Positions 43,911 through 51,861 of a stretch of DNA of 64,000 nt are shown piece after piece (positions within the stretch are counted from its first letter, which is position 1; each line of letters opens with the position of its first letter). The DNA lies in NCBI RefSeq assembly GCF_003815675.1, contig NZ_CP033918.1, forward strand, positions 930,001 to 994,000, given 5' to 3'. Under the pieces are notes generated by a model that saw only the letters and a list, made by a program, of their open reading frames with translations, had not been told where the DNA came from and ran no database searches. The position numbers and the translations under genes are program-made. This DNA is from Chryseobacterium sp. G0186. GTDB taxonomy: Bacteria > Bacteroidota > Bacteroidia > Flavobacteriales > Weeksellaceae.

Positions 43911-46115
43911 TTAGTTCGCAACATCACTGATGAATTTGATTCTCAGCATTCTCACTTCCTCATCAGACAATTCATCTCCAAATTCATCAAGCAATACTTT
44001 CATACTGTCGCTCTCCGATTCATTCATAAATTCCATGAAACCGTCAACGATATCTTCATCAAAATTATCTTCAATATAGTAATCGATATTCAATTTTGTT
44101 CCCTGGTAGACAATTCGTTCCATTTCCTTTAGAAGTTCATCCATGGAAAGGTTTTTTGCTCTTGCAATATCTTCAAGATCAATCTTTTTATCCGTATTCT
44201 GGATAATGAAAACCTTATGGTTTGATTTATTGGCTACCTGCTTCAGTACCATATCCTGGGTACGTTCTATATTGTTATCTTCAACATAGGTTCTGATATA
44301 GTCTGAAAATTCTTTACCATACTTCTTGGCTTTTCCTTCCCCAACTCCATAAATTTTATTGATCTCATCTACAGTAATCGGGTATTGAACCGTCATATCC
44401 TCTAAACTTGGATCCATAAACACCGTGTATGGTGGAATTCCGTGCTTTTTGGCAACTTTTTTTCTTAACTCCTTTAGCAGGTTAAACAGATTTTGGTCTA
44501 ATCCTCCACCAGCTTGTTGCTGTACCTGTTCACTGTCTGCCTTAGCCTGTGTAAGATCAAACTCCCGGTCTTCAGCAATTAAAAATACATCCTTGTATTT
44601 ACCATCCAATACACTTTTTCCTTTTTCTGCAATTTTTAAAACACCATATGTTTCAATATCTTTCTGCAGAAAATTCTGAACGGTTGCCTGTCTCAGAATT
44701 GTTTTCCAATAATTATCTTTTTCGTCTTTTCCAAAACCGAAATGAGAACTCTGTTCAAGTTTATAGGATTTTGTCACCGCCGTTTCTTTTCCGACAATAA
44801 CAGAAATCAGGTCTTTTGACTTAAATTTTTCTCCGGTATTACTGATCAATTCAAGCACTTTCTTCAAATCGGAGGTAGCATCCTTTAATTTCGGAGGATT
44901 AAATGAGTTATCACACATTTTTGCTCCATCCCCGTTGACAGGATCAAAGGTTTCTCCAAAATAATAGAGGATATACTGTCTTCTGCTCATTGAAGTTTCG
45001 GCATAGCCTACAACCTCATTCAAAAGCTGTAATCCGATTTCTCTTTCAGAAACTGGTTTCTGAGCCAGAAATTTCTCAAGTTTTTCGATATCCTTAGGAT
45101 CATAGAAAGCCAGACAGTGGCCTTCACCGCCATCTCTTCCAGCTCTTCCGGTTTCCTGATAGTAGCTTTCCAGTGATTTTGGAAAGTCGTAATGGATCAC
45201 AAAACGGACGTCCGGTTTATCGATTCCCATTCCAAAAGCAATGGTTGCTACAATAACATCCACATCCTCCATCAGGAATTTATCCTGATTGGTTACCCTC
45301 ACTTTCTGATCAAGACCGGCATGATAAGGAAGCGCATTGATCCCGTTTACCTGCAGAAGTTGAGCAAATTCTTCTACTTTTCTTCTGCTCAAGCAATATA
45401 CAATCCCTGATTTTCCTTTATGCTGATTGATAAATTTAACAATCTCCTTATCTATATTGATTTTAGGACATACCTCATAATATAAATTAGGGCGATTAAA
45501 ACTTTCCTTAAAAACCAAGGCATTGGTCATTCCCAATGTTTTTTGGATATCATCCTGAACCTTTGGGGTAGCGGTAGCGGTTAAGGCGATTACCGGTACA
45601 TTGGCAATCTTATCAATAATCTGCTTCAGGTTCCTGTATTCAGGTCTGAAGTCATGCCCCCACTCTGAAATACAGTGTGCCTCATCAATAGCAAAGAAAG
45701 AAATCTTAACTTCTTTCAGAAAGTCCAGATAATCATCTTTAATTAATGATTCAGGAGCGACATACAAAAGCTTGGTCTTGCCGCTTTTAATATCGTCAAA
45801 AACCTGTTTTGTCTGTGTCTTATTTAATGATGAATTTAATACATGCGCTACCCCATCATCAGAGGAAAGGCCATTTACGGCATCCACCTGATTCTTCATT
45901 AACGCTATTAAAGGTGAAACAACTATCGCCGTACCTTCGGAAATAAGTGCCGGAAGCTGATAACATAACGATTTACCCCCACCTGTAGGCATCAAAACAA
46001 ATATATCCTTCCCATTCAAGAGATTGTCTATGATTTGTTCCTGCTGACCTTTAAATGTAGAAAACCCAAAATACTTTTTCAATTCGCCTGATAAATTGGC
46101 TTTTTTTGCGCTCAT
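43911..46115 (-). CDS. recQ: ATP-dependent DNA helicase RecQ
   Basis: 734 residues, somewhat longer than E. coli RecQ (about 610). Superfamily 2 helicase motifs: Walker A PTGGGKSLCYQLPA (43-56), DEAH box IDEAHCISEWGHDFRP (143-158), ALTATATPKV, GIVYCLSRRKVEEFA, ATIAFGMGIDKPDVRFVIHYD as motif V and QETGRAGRDG as motif VI. A zinc and winged-helix part follows, then an HRDC domain (about 520-600) and a C-terminal extension of about 100 residues rich in acidic residues, usual in Bacteroidota RecQ. It repairs stalled forks and recombination intermediates. It diverges from kdsD. Confidence 0.96.
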   Translation of the reverse strand: MSAKKANLSGELKKYFGFSTFKGQQEQIIDNLLNGKDIFVLMPTGGGKSLCYQLPALISEGTAIVVSPLIALMKNQVDAVNGLSSDDGVAHVLNSSLNKTQTKQVFDDIKSGKTKLLYVAPESLIKDDYLDFLKEVKISFFAIDEAHCISEWGHDFRPEYRNLKQIIDKIANVPVIALTATATPKVQDDIQKTLGMTNALVFKESFNRPNLYYEVCPKINIDKEIVKFINQHKGKSGIVYCLSRRKVEEFAQLLQVNGINALPYHAGLDQKVRVTNQDKFLMEDVDVIVATIAFGMGIDKPDVRFVIHYDFPKSLESYYQETGRAGRDGGEGHCLAFYDPKDIEKLEKFLAQKPVSEREIGLQLLNEVVGYAETSMSRRQYILYYFGETFDPVNGDGAKMCDNSFNPPKLKDATSDLKKVLELISNTGEKFKSKDLISVIVGKETAVTKSYKLEQSSHFGFGKDEKDNYWKTILRQATVQNFLQKDIETYGVLKIAEKGKSVLDGKYKDVFLIAEDREFDLTQAKADSEQVQQQAGGGLDQNLFNLLKELRKKVAKKHGIPPYTVFMDPSLEDMTVQYPITVDEINKIYGVGEGKAKKYGKEFSDYIRTYVEDNNIERTQDMVLKQVANKSNHKVFIIQNTDKKIDLEDIARAKNLSMDELLKEMERIVYQGTKLNIDYYIEDNFDEDIVDGFMEFMNESESDSMKVLLDEFGDELSDEEVRMLRIKFISDVAN

Positions 46116-46273
46116 CTAATTTTCTATTGCTAAATTTGCATCTAACCCAAAGTTATAAAAATTCTGCTTAAAATAAAAGCGAACGAATTTATAAAAAATA
46201 AAACTTATATTAAATTTTGTTTTTAAAATATAACGTTTTTTGGAAACTTTTTTGTATACCTTATTCTCATAAA

Positions 46274-47233
46274 ATGGATAGAACCAACATTATATCAATT
46301 GCTAAAAGTACTTTAGAAATAGAAATTTCAGAACTTGAAAAATTAAAAAACAGAATTGACGACCAATTTGCCCAGGCTGTGGAAATTATTCATTCAGCAA
46401 AAGGAAAATTAATTGTAGTAGGAATCGGAAAATCCGCTCATGTTGGTAATAAAATTGTTGCTACCCTCAACTCTACTGGTACTCCATCTCAATTTTTGCA
46501 TGCTTCGGAAGCTATTCATGGAGATCTTGGAGTGATCCAGAAACAGGATGTGGTATTGTGCATCTCTAATTCCGGAAATTCCCCTGAAATAGCCAATCTT
46601 GTTCCTTATTTAAGGGATTATTCTTCTGCACTGATCGGAATGACAGGAAACAAAAACAGTAAATTGGCTGAATTCTCTGAGGTTATCCTTGATACCCACG
46701 TGGACGTTGAAGCTTGCCCTAACAAACTCGCTCCTACAAGTTCTACAACGATTCAAATGGCGTTAGGAGATGCTCTTGCCGTCGCTTTAATGGAATTGAA
46801 TGACTTCAAGGCAAACGATTTCGCCAAGTTTCACCCGGGAGGCAGCCTAGGAAAAAACCTAACTTCCAGGGTTGAGCAGTTTTTATCTTCACAAAAGCCT
46901 CAGGTTTCTGAAGATGCTTTTATAAGGGATGTTATTATTTCTATCAGCTCTTCCAGCCATGGAATTACTGTAGTGACCAATAAAGATCAGATCATCGGAG
47001 TAATTACCGATGGGGACCTGAGAAGAATGTTAATGAAAGGGGAAGATATCAGTAAGGTGTTAGCGAAAGATATCATGTCTGCTCATCCAAGAACGATTGA
47101 AAAAGATGCTCTGGCTAAGGAAGCCATGAAAATTCTGAAAGAAAATAATATCGGACAACTTGTGGTCACTGAAAACGGAAAGTATTTCGGGATCATTGAT
47201 TTACACAAACTACTTGACGAGGGAATAAATTAA
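46274..47233 (+). CDS. kdsD: D-arabinose 5-phosphate isomerase (KpsF/GutQ family)
   Basis: 319 residues from the ATG at 46274; the longer frame from 46217 adds 19 residues unlike the family start. An N-terminal SIS domain (about 40-180) has GKLIVVGIGKSAHVGNKI and the SNSGNSPEI phosphosugar loop; two CBS domains follow (about 205-319). It turns ribulose 5-phosphate into arabinose 5-phosphate for KDO, a lipopolysaccharide sugar. The crp-like gene starts 10 bases after its stop, so they share an mRNA. A perfect -7 box TAAATTTG lies at 46131-46138 between recQ and kdsD. Confidence 0.94.
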   Translation: MDRTNIISIAKSTLEIEISELEKLKNRIDDQFAQAVEIIHSAKGKLIVVGIGKSAHVGNKIVATLNSTGTPSQFLHASEAIHGDLGVIQKQDVVLCISNSGNSPEIANLVPYLRDYSSALIGMTGNKNSKLAEFSEVILDTHVDVEACPNKLAPTSSTTIQMALGDALAVALMELNDFKANDFAKFHPGGSLGKNLTSRVEQFLSSQKPQVSEDAFIRDVIISISSSSHGITVVTNKDQIIGVITDGDLRRMLMKGEDISKVLAKDIMSAHPRTIEKDALAKEAMKILKENNIGQLVVTENGKYFGIIDLHKLLDEGIN

Positions 47234-47243
47234 TTCTGTTGAT

Positions 47244-47807
47244 ATGAGCCATTTTCTAAAAGCACATATCCGGGAAATCATCAACCTTACCGATGACGAA
47301 TTTGAGATTCTACAAGGTTTTTTCATAAGAAAGAGGTTCCGGAAAAGACAGTTTTTGATACAGGAGCATCAGCCTGTACATGAAATTTTCCTGATAGAGA
47401 AAGGCATTCTTAAAAGCAGCATTATAGACCTTTCGGGAAAGGAACATATTCTGCAGTTTGCGGCTTCTAACTGGTGGATTTCAGATTTTGCCGGCTTTTT
47501 TAAGCAGGAAAATTCCTCATTAGCGGTTGAATGTATTGAAGATTCTGAAGTATATGCCATTTCTTATGAAGATTTAAATCTCCTGTGCTCAAAGATTCAG
47601 GCTATGGAACGTTTTTTCAGGATTAAGTCCAATTTTGGATATGTAGCTCTACAACAGAGAATTCTTTCATTGATGAGTAAATCCGCAAAAGAACGTTATG
47701 AGGATTTTATACAACAATATCCCGGTTTTATTGATCATGTGCCTAAACAACTTATTGCAAGCTATCTTGGAGTTTCAAGAGAGACTTTAAGCCGACTATA
47801 TTCTTAA
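47244..47807 (+). CDS. Crp/Fnr family transcription regulator
   Basis: 187 residues: an N-terminal cyclic-nucleotide-type beta roll (about 20-115), a dimer helix (about 118-140) and a short C-terminal helix-turn-helix with LIASYLGVSRETLSRLYS at the very end. The recognition helix keeps Arg-Glu-x3-Arg (RETLSR), the residues that read TGTGA in E. coli CRP. The beta roll lacks the usual cAMP-contact motif (RGE and ARS), so the ligand is probably not cAMP; no Fnr cysteine cluster is present. It follows kdsD by 10 bases. A perfect CRP-like palindrome begins at its stop codon. Confidence 0.9.
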   Translation: MSHFLKAHIREIINLTDDEFEILQGFFIRKRFRKRQFLIQEHQPVHEIFLIEKGILKSSIIDLSGKEHILQFAASNWWISDFAGFFKQENSSLAVECIEDSEVYAISYEDLNLLCSKIQAMERFFRIKSNFGYVALQQRILSLMSKSAKERYEDFIQQYPGFIDHVPKQLIASYLGVSRETLSRLYS

Positions 47808-47835
47808 GATGTGACCTAGGTCACATCTTTTTTTT
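47806..47835 (+). promoter_or_regulatory. CRP-consensus palindrome with T tract: operator, terminator or both
   Basis: A 24-bp perfect dyad (47806-47829) contains TGTGA-CCTAGG-TCACA (47810-47825), exactly the form TGTGA-N6-TCACA, and runs into an eight-T tract. It overlaps the stop codon of the Crp/Fnr gene. As RNA it makes a 10-bp hairpin with a CTAG loop and a T run, so it is also a good terminator. Its centre lies about 66 bases upstream of a predicted start for the DJ-1 gene (box AATCTTTG at 47871-47878). Confidence 0.6.
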
Positions 47836-47906
47836 GAGGTATGTCCTTATAATGGTACCTTTAAAAATCCAATCTTTGTAGTATCATTTTTAAATCATAA
47901 ATACCA

Positions 47907-48593
47907 ATGAAAAAGAAAGCATTAATTGTAGTAACTAGTGTAGAAAAATATCCTAATATGGAAAGAGCAACAGGCCTTTGGCTGGGTGAAGCTGTTCATT
48001 TTTATGAAAAATTAGAAGAGAAAGGATATGAACTAGATTTTGTAAGTCCAAAAGGAGGGTATACTCCACTCGATCCTATTTCCCTACAAATGTTTGTACA
48101 GCCTGTAGACTGGAAATATTATGCGGACGACACTTTCAGAAATAAGCTGGCCAATGCTTTAAAGCCGGAAGACATCAACCCTAAAGATTATGATGTAATT
48201 TATTATGCAGGAGGACATGGTGTTGTCTGGGATTTCCCTGATAATAAAGAGTTACAGGAAATTGCCCGAAGCATTTATGAAGACGGAGGAATTGTATCAT
48301 CAGTATGCCACGGAGCTGTAGGACTTTTTAATATTAAACTTTCTAACGGAGAAAATTTAATTGAAGGAAAAACAGTGACTGGCTTTTCAAATTCGGAGGA
48401 GATAGCTGCAGAATTAGCTGATCATATGCCTTATCTTACAGAGGACGTATTGAAAAGTAAGGGAGCACATTACGTAAAAGCAGATCAGGACTTTATTCCT
48501 TTTGCTGTTTCTGACGGAAAGCTGGTTACAGGACAAAATCCTCAATCTGGAGGTGCTGTCGCAGAAAAAGTACTGGAAATCCTGGAAAAGTAA
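47907..48593 (+). CDS. DJ-1/PfpI family protein (Hsp31-like glutamine-amidotransferase fold)
   Basis: 228 residues, cytoplasmic. The nucleophile elbow is SSVCHGAVG with Cys134, followed by the family's usual His135; Glu28 in WLGEAVHF is the likely acid partner. The start KALIVVTSVEKYP, FVSPKGGYTPLDP and YYAGGHGVVWDFP are typical of the Hsp31 or class III DJ-1 group, which have glyoxalase or chaperone-like activity against glyoxals. It is single, with its promoter after the CRP-like palindrome and a hairpin downstream at 48614-48655. Regulation by the neighbouring Crp/Fnr protein is inferred from the site. Confidence 0.92.
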   Translation: MKKKALIVVTSVEKYPNMERATGLWLGEAVHFYEKLEEKGYELDFVSPKGGYTPLDPISLQMFVQPVDWKYYADDTFRNKLANALKPEDINPKDYDVIYYAGGHGVVWDFPDNKELQEIARSIYEDGGIVSSVCHGAVGLFNIKLSNGENLIEGKTVTGFSNSEEIAAELADHMPYLTEDVLKSKGAHYVKADQDFIPFAVSDGKLVTGQNPQSGGAVAEKVLEILEK

Positions 48594-48613
48594 ATTTAAA
48601 AATCTAATATTAA

Positions 48614-48655
48614 AACAGCCTGCAGCTCAAAAAATCATTTTGAACTGCAGGCTGT
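48614..48655 (+). terminator. Long hairpin after the DJ-1 gene
   Basis: Stem AACAGCCTGCAG / CTGCAGGCTGTT with further pairing inward (CTCAAAA / TTTTGAA). The T tract after it is weak, so termination is likely but not certain. Confidence 0.6.
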
Positions 48656-48811
48656 TCCATTACAAGGTCTCTTTAAGAATACATCAATTGTCTGTAATAT
48701 AAACTTGAACAAAATCATTGTCAATAAATTCTAAATAATGATTATTATTTCATAATTTCGCAGACTTAAACTGCTTACCTGATAGGTTGGCATTTTGATA
48801 GATTCTACTAT

Positions 48812-49639
48812 ATGGACAATAACAAAGACATGTCCTTTCTTGGGCACATTGGAGAATTAAGAGGGCATTTGGTCCGTTCGATCATTGCTATCATCATTGC
48901 AGCCTTTGCGGTTGGTTTCAATATCAATTGGATTATGGACCATATCTTTTTTGGCCCTACCAGAAATGATTTCCCTACATTCAGAGTTGTTAATCACTTT
49001 TCAAGGATGATTTTAGGAGAAGACAGTATTCATCTTCCAAAGGATTTCCCTGTTCGTGTACAAAGACTGTATCAACAGTTTAATGTCATGATGTCGGTTT
49101 CTATTTTTGGCGGACTAGTAGCAGCATTTCCTTATATTGTTTGGGAGTTGTGGCGTTTTATCGGTCCTGCTCTTCATCCAAGAGAAAAAAAGAACTCCAT
49201 CTATATTATCAATGCAGTATGGATGCTTTTTATGACAGGGGTTTTATGCGGTTATTTTTTAATCCTGCCTTTTGCTGTAAATTTTGGAGTCATTTTTAAG
49301 ATTTCAGACATTATAGTTCCTCTTTATGACCTGAGCGATTATACCACTTTATTTTTACAGGTTGTATTGGGTATGGGAGTGATTTTTCTTTTCCCTATTT
49401 TGATCTACTTCCTTACAAGCATTGGAATTTTAACGCCAATGTTTATGAAAACCTACCGTCGTCATGCTATTGTTTTGATCATGGTGGTAGCTGCCATTAT
49501 TACTCCTGCAGATGTATTAAGTATGTTGATGGCTGCATTCCCGCTACTTATTTTATATGAATTCAGTATTATGATGTGTACTTTCACTTATAAAAAAGTA
49601 CAGAAGAGCAACGGAAATCTTCCTGCCGTTCAGAAATAA
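48812..49639 (+). CDS. tatC: Sec-independent translocase subunit TatC
   Basis: 275 residues with six membrane segments. The start MSFLGHIGELRGHLVRSI holds the conserved acidic and arginine residues of the TatC N-terminus that bind the twin-arginine signal, and the loop PFYIVWELWRFIGPALHPRE appears here as FPYIVWELWRFIGPALHPRE (read as YIVWELWRFIGPALHP). IITPADVLSMLMAAFP is the conserved fifth and sixth helix region. It works with TatA/B, which are not in this window. In related genomes kdsD and tatC are often close; here two genes separate them. Confidence 0.95.
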   Translation: MDNNKDMSFLGHIGELRGHLVRSIIAIIIAAFAVGFNINWIMDHIFFGPTRNDFPTFRVVNHFSRMILGEDSIHLPKDFPVRVQRLYQQFNVMMSVSIFGGLVAAFPYIVWELWRFIGPALHPREKKNSIYIINAVWMLFMTGVLCGYFLILPFAVNFGVIFKISDIIVPLYDLSDYTTLFLQVVLGMGVIFLFPILIYFLTSIGILTPMFMKTYRRHAIVLIMVVAAIITPADVLSMLMAAFPLLILYEFSIMMCTFTYKKVQKSNGNLPAVQK

Positions 49640-49668
49640 TTAAAAGTAAAAATTTTATCATCTATATC

Positions 49669-49697
49669 AAAAGCCTGGTTACCGCCAGGCTTTTTTT
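49669..49697 (+). terminator. Terminator of tatC
   Basis: Stem AAAGCCTGG / CCAGGCTTT with loop TTACCG and a T tract, 30 bases after the tatC stop. Confidence 0.85.
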
Positions 49698-49709
49698 GAT
49701 CCTGAATCT

Positions 49710-49900
49710 GTTGGAAAACGCAAAGATGTAAATTTTTATCTTAGGTTCTTTTATCTGAAGACGCAAAGATTTTATCTCTGATAAAATTGGATGCTGCAAA
49801 ACTTTTATAGGTAAATAAAAACTTTGCCGGAAATCTTTGATTTACTTACGCCTTATTACGCCATCCTATTAAAATTCTTTGCGCCTCTGCGTTTCCCAAC
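49710..49900. repeat. MITE-like element with terminal inverted repeats
   Basis: The ends are GTTGGAAAACGCA (49710-49722) and TGCGTTTCCCAAC (49888-49900), which pair in 12 of 13 positions as inverted repeats. Related pieces recur inside: GACGCAAAGATTTTATC near 49759 and CTTTGCGCCTCTGCG near 49878. The 191-bp unit codes for nothing. The size, ends and lack of coding fit a short non-autonomous or REP-like intergenic element. Confidence 0.55.
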
Positions 49901-50006
49901 AAATAAAGTTGTTCCTCTATAGAGCCTTATCTTTTAAAATATTCCGGGCCATAAAGAGATAATTTTCTTATTTGGAAAGTATTTTCATTCCATCTTTATT
50001 TAGCTG

Positions 50007-50053
50007 TTAATTTAATTTTATACTTTTGAAAAGATTATTAATTTAATTTTATA
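50007..50053 (+). repeat. 16-bp direct repeat around the M1 peptidase promoter
   Basis: TTAATTTAATTTTATA occurs exactly at 50007-50022 and 50038-50053, 31 bases apart, about three helical turns. The first copy overlaps a perfect -7 box, TACTTTTG (50021-50028), and the second ends at the start codon. It could be a regulator site, or chance in AT-rich DNA. Confidence 0.5.
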
Positions 50054-51684
50054 TGAAAAAGCTGTCATACACACTTTTATTTGTTTCCGGAATTGCTTTT
50101 GGACAGTTCTTTGAAAGGGATAAGGTTTATACGAAACAAGATACGTTAAAAGGTTCCAATACTTCCTTCAGGGACTTCTGGGATGTTAAAAAATATGATT
50201 TTTCCGTAGAGCCTGATTTTGAGCAAAAAAGTCTGAAAGGAACCAATAAGATAAGCTTTGAAATTATAAAGAATGTAACCAATCCTGTATTTCAGATTGA
50301 TCTTCAACAACCCATGAAGGCGGATCAAGTTGTAGGAAATTTCCCGATTGCCAGCTATAAACAGGACGGAGATTTTATTTTTATTACAGCCAATAAAAAG
50401 TTTAAAAAAGGAGAAAAATATACCATTGATGTCACCTATTCCGGAAACCCGCTCATTGCTAAAAATGCGCCTTGGGATGGCGGATGGGTTTTCACTAAGG
50501 ATCAAAACGGAAATCCATGGATGAGTCCTGCTGTTCAGGGAATCGGCTCTTCCATCTGGTTACCTACCAAAGATATATGGAGTGATGAACCGGATAACGG
50601 TATTGTAATGAAAATTATTACACCAAATGATCTGGTAGGTGTTGGAAACGGAAGACTGATCAACAAAACAACTAATGGCAACAAAACGACCTATACGTGG
50701 GAAGTAAAAAATCCGATCAATGATTACTCCATCATTCCGAATATTGGGAAGTATGTTAACTTTAAGGATACTTTTGATGGAGAAAAAGGGAAACTGGATC
50801 TTGATTACTGGGTTCTTGATTATAATCTTGAAAAAGCAAGGAAACAGTTCCAACAGGTAAAACCTATGCTTACTGCATTTGAACATTGGTTTGGACCTTA
50901 TCCTTTCTATGAAGATTCTTACAAATTAGTAGATTCTCCTTATTTAGGAATGGAGCACCAAAGCAATGTTGCCTATGGAAATAATTATCAAAATGGATAC
51001 CGAGGAAAAGATCTTTCCGGAACCGGAGTGGGATTGAAATGGGATTACATCATTGTTCATGAAAGCGGCCACGAATGGTTTGCCAACAACATTACAGCCA
51101 AGGATCAGGCAGATATGTGGATTCACGAAAGCTTTACCATGTATTCTGAAGTTCTTTTTACAGAGAGCTACCTTGATAAAAAGTCTGCTGATATTTATAT
51201 GGTAGGCCTTAGAAACAAAATTCAGAATGATGTTCCTATCATTGGGCACTATGGAGTTAGAAATGAAGGCAGTGGTGATATGTATCCTAAAGGAGCCTAT
51301 ATGCTGCACACTATTAGACAGGTCATTAATAATGATGAAAAATTCAGACAGATCTTAAGAGGATTAAGTAAAGATTTTTATCATCAGACCGTTACCACAA
51401 AGCAAATTGAAGATTATATTTCCTCCAAATCAGGAATTGATTTTTCAAGCGTCTTTGATCAGTATTTAAGAACGATTAAGATTCCTACTCTTGAGTATTC
51501 TCAGAATGGAGATTCTTTTAAATTCAGATATACGGATGTGGTGAAAAACCTAAAACTGCCGGTCATCATCAACGGAGATCAAACAATACATCCAACAGAG
51601 GAATGGCAAACGGTAAAACTTAAGAAAAAAGTTCCTGTTGAGCTGAGCAAGAATTATTATATTAATTATAAAAATGTTCAATAA
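50053..51684 (+). CDS. Secreted M1 family metallopeptidase
   Basis: 543 residues with a signal peptide (KKLSYTLLFVSGIAFG, cut before QFF). The zinc site is HESGH (336-340) with the third ligand Glu359 in MWIHES; the substrate motif is GMEHQ (299-303), a variant of the usual GxMEN. The chain stops soon after the catalytic domain, lacking the long C-terminal helical domain of classic M1 aminopeptidases; this short form is common in Bacteroidota. It trims peptides outside the inner membrane. The M61 gene follows on the same strand with an intervening hairpin-poor gap of 177 bases, so the two may share control. Confidence 0.92.
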   Translation: MKKLSYTLLFVSGIAFGQFFERDKVYTKQDTLKGSNTSFRDFWDVKKYDFSVEPDFEQKSLKGTNKISFEIIKNVTNPVFQIDLQQPMKADQVVGNFPIASYKQDGDFIFITANKKFKKGEKYTIDVTYSGNPLIAKNAPWDGGWVFTKDQNGNPWMSPAVQGIGSSIWLPTKDIWSDEPDNGIVMKIITPNDLVGVGNGRLINKTTNGNKTTYTWEVKNPINDYSIIPNIGKYVNFKDTFDGEKGKLDLDYWVLDYNLEKARKQFQQVKPMLTAFEHWFGPYPFYEDSYKLVDSPYLGMEHQSNVAYGNNYQNGYRGKDLSGTGVGLKWDYIIVHESGHEWFANNITAKDQADMWIHESFTMYSEVLFTESYLDKKSADIYMVGLRNKIQNDVPIIGHYGVRNEGSGDMYPKGAYMLHTIRQVINNDEKFRQILRGLSKDFYHQTVTTKQIEDYISSKSGIDFSSVFDQYLRTIKIPTLEYSQNGDSFKFRYTDVVKNLKLPVIINGDQTIHPTEEWQTVKLKKKVPVELSKNYYINYKNVQ

Positions 51685-51861
51685 GTAAAAAACAAAGGGC
51701 AAGATCGCAATACTGCAGATTTTGTCCTTTTTTAATTTTATACCTTGTCTGTGATTAGCCATTTTATTTTTCCGCATCATAAAACTTTAAGAAAAGTTTA
51801 ATACTTCATTTCGTAACAATTGGCAAAAAAAAGCAACTATTTAAGTACAAATTTAAACCTA

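Larger units (their letters stand above)
49640..50052. other. 413-base intergenic region between tatC and the M1 peptidase
   Basis: It holds, in order, the tatC terminator, the MITE-like element at 49710-49900, an unremarkable AT-rich stretch, and the promoter and 16-bp direct repeats of the M1 peptidase gene. No coding frame of interest is seen. Confidence 0.6.

Noticed and set aside
49703..49903. Possible small RNA or CRISPR-like repeats between tatC and the M1 peptidase
   Set aside because: The GCAAAG pieces are not evenly spaced and show no repeat-spacer pattern; terminal inverted repeats fit a MITE-like element better.
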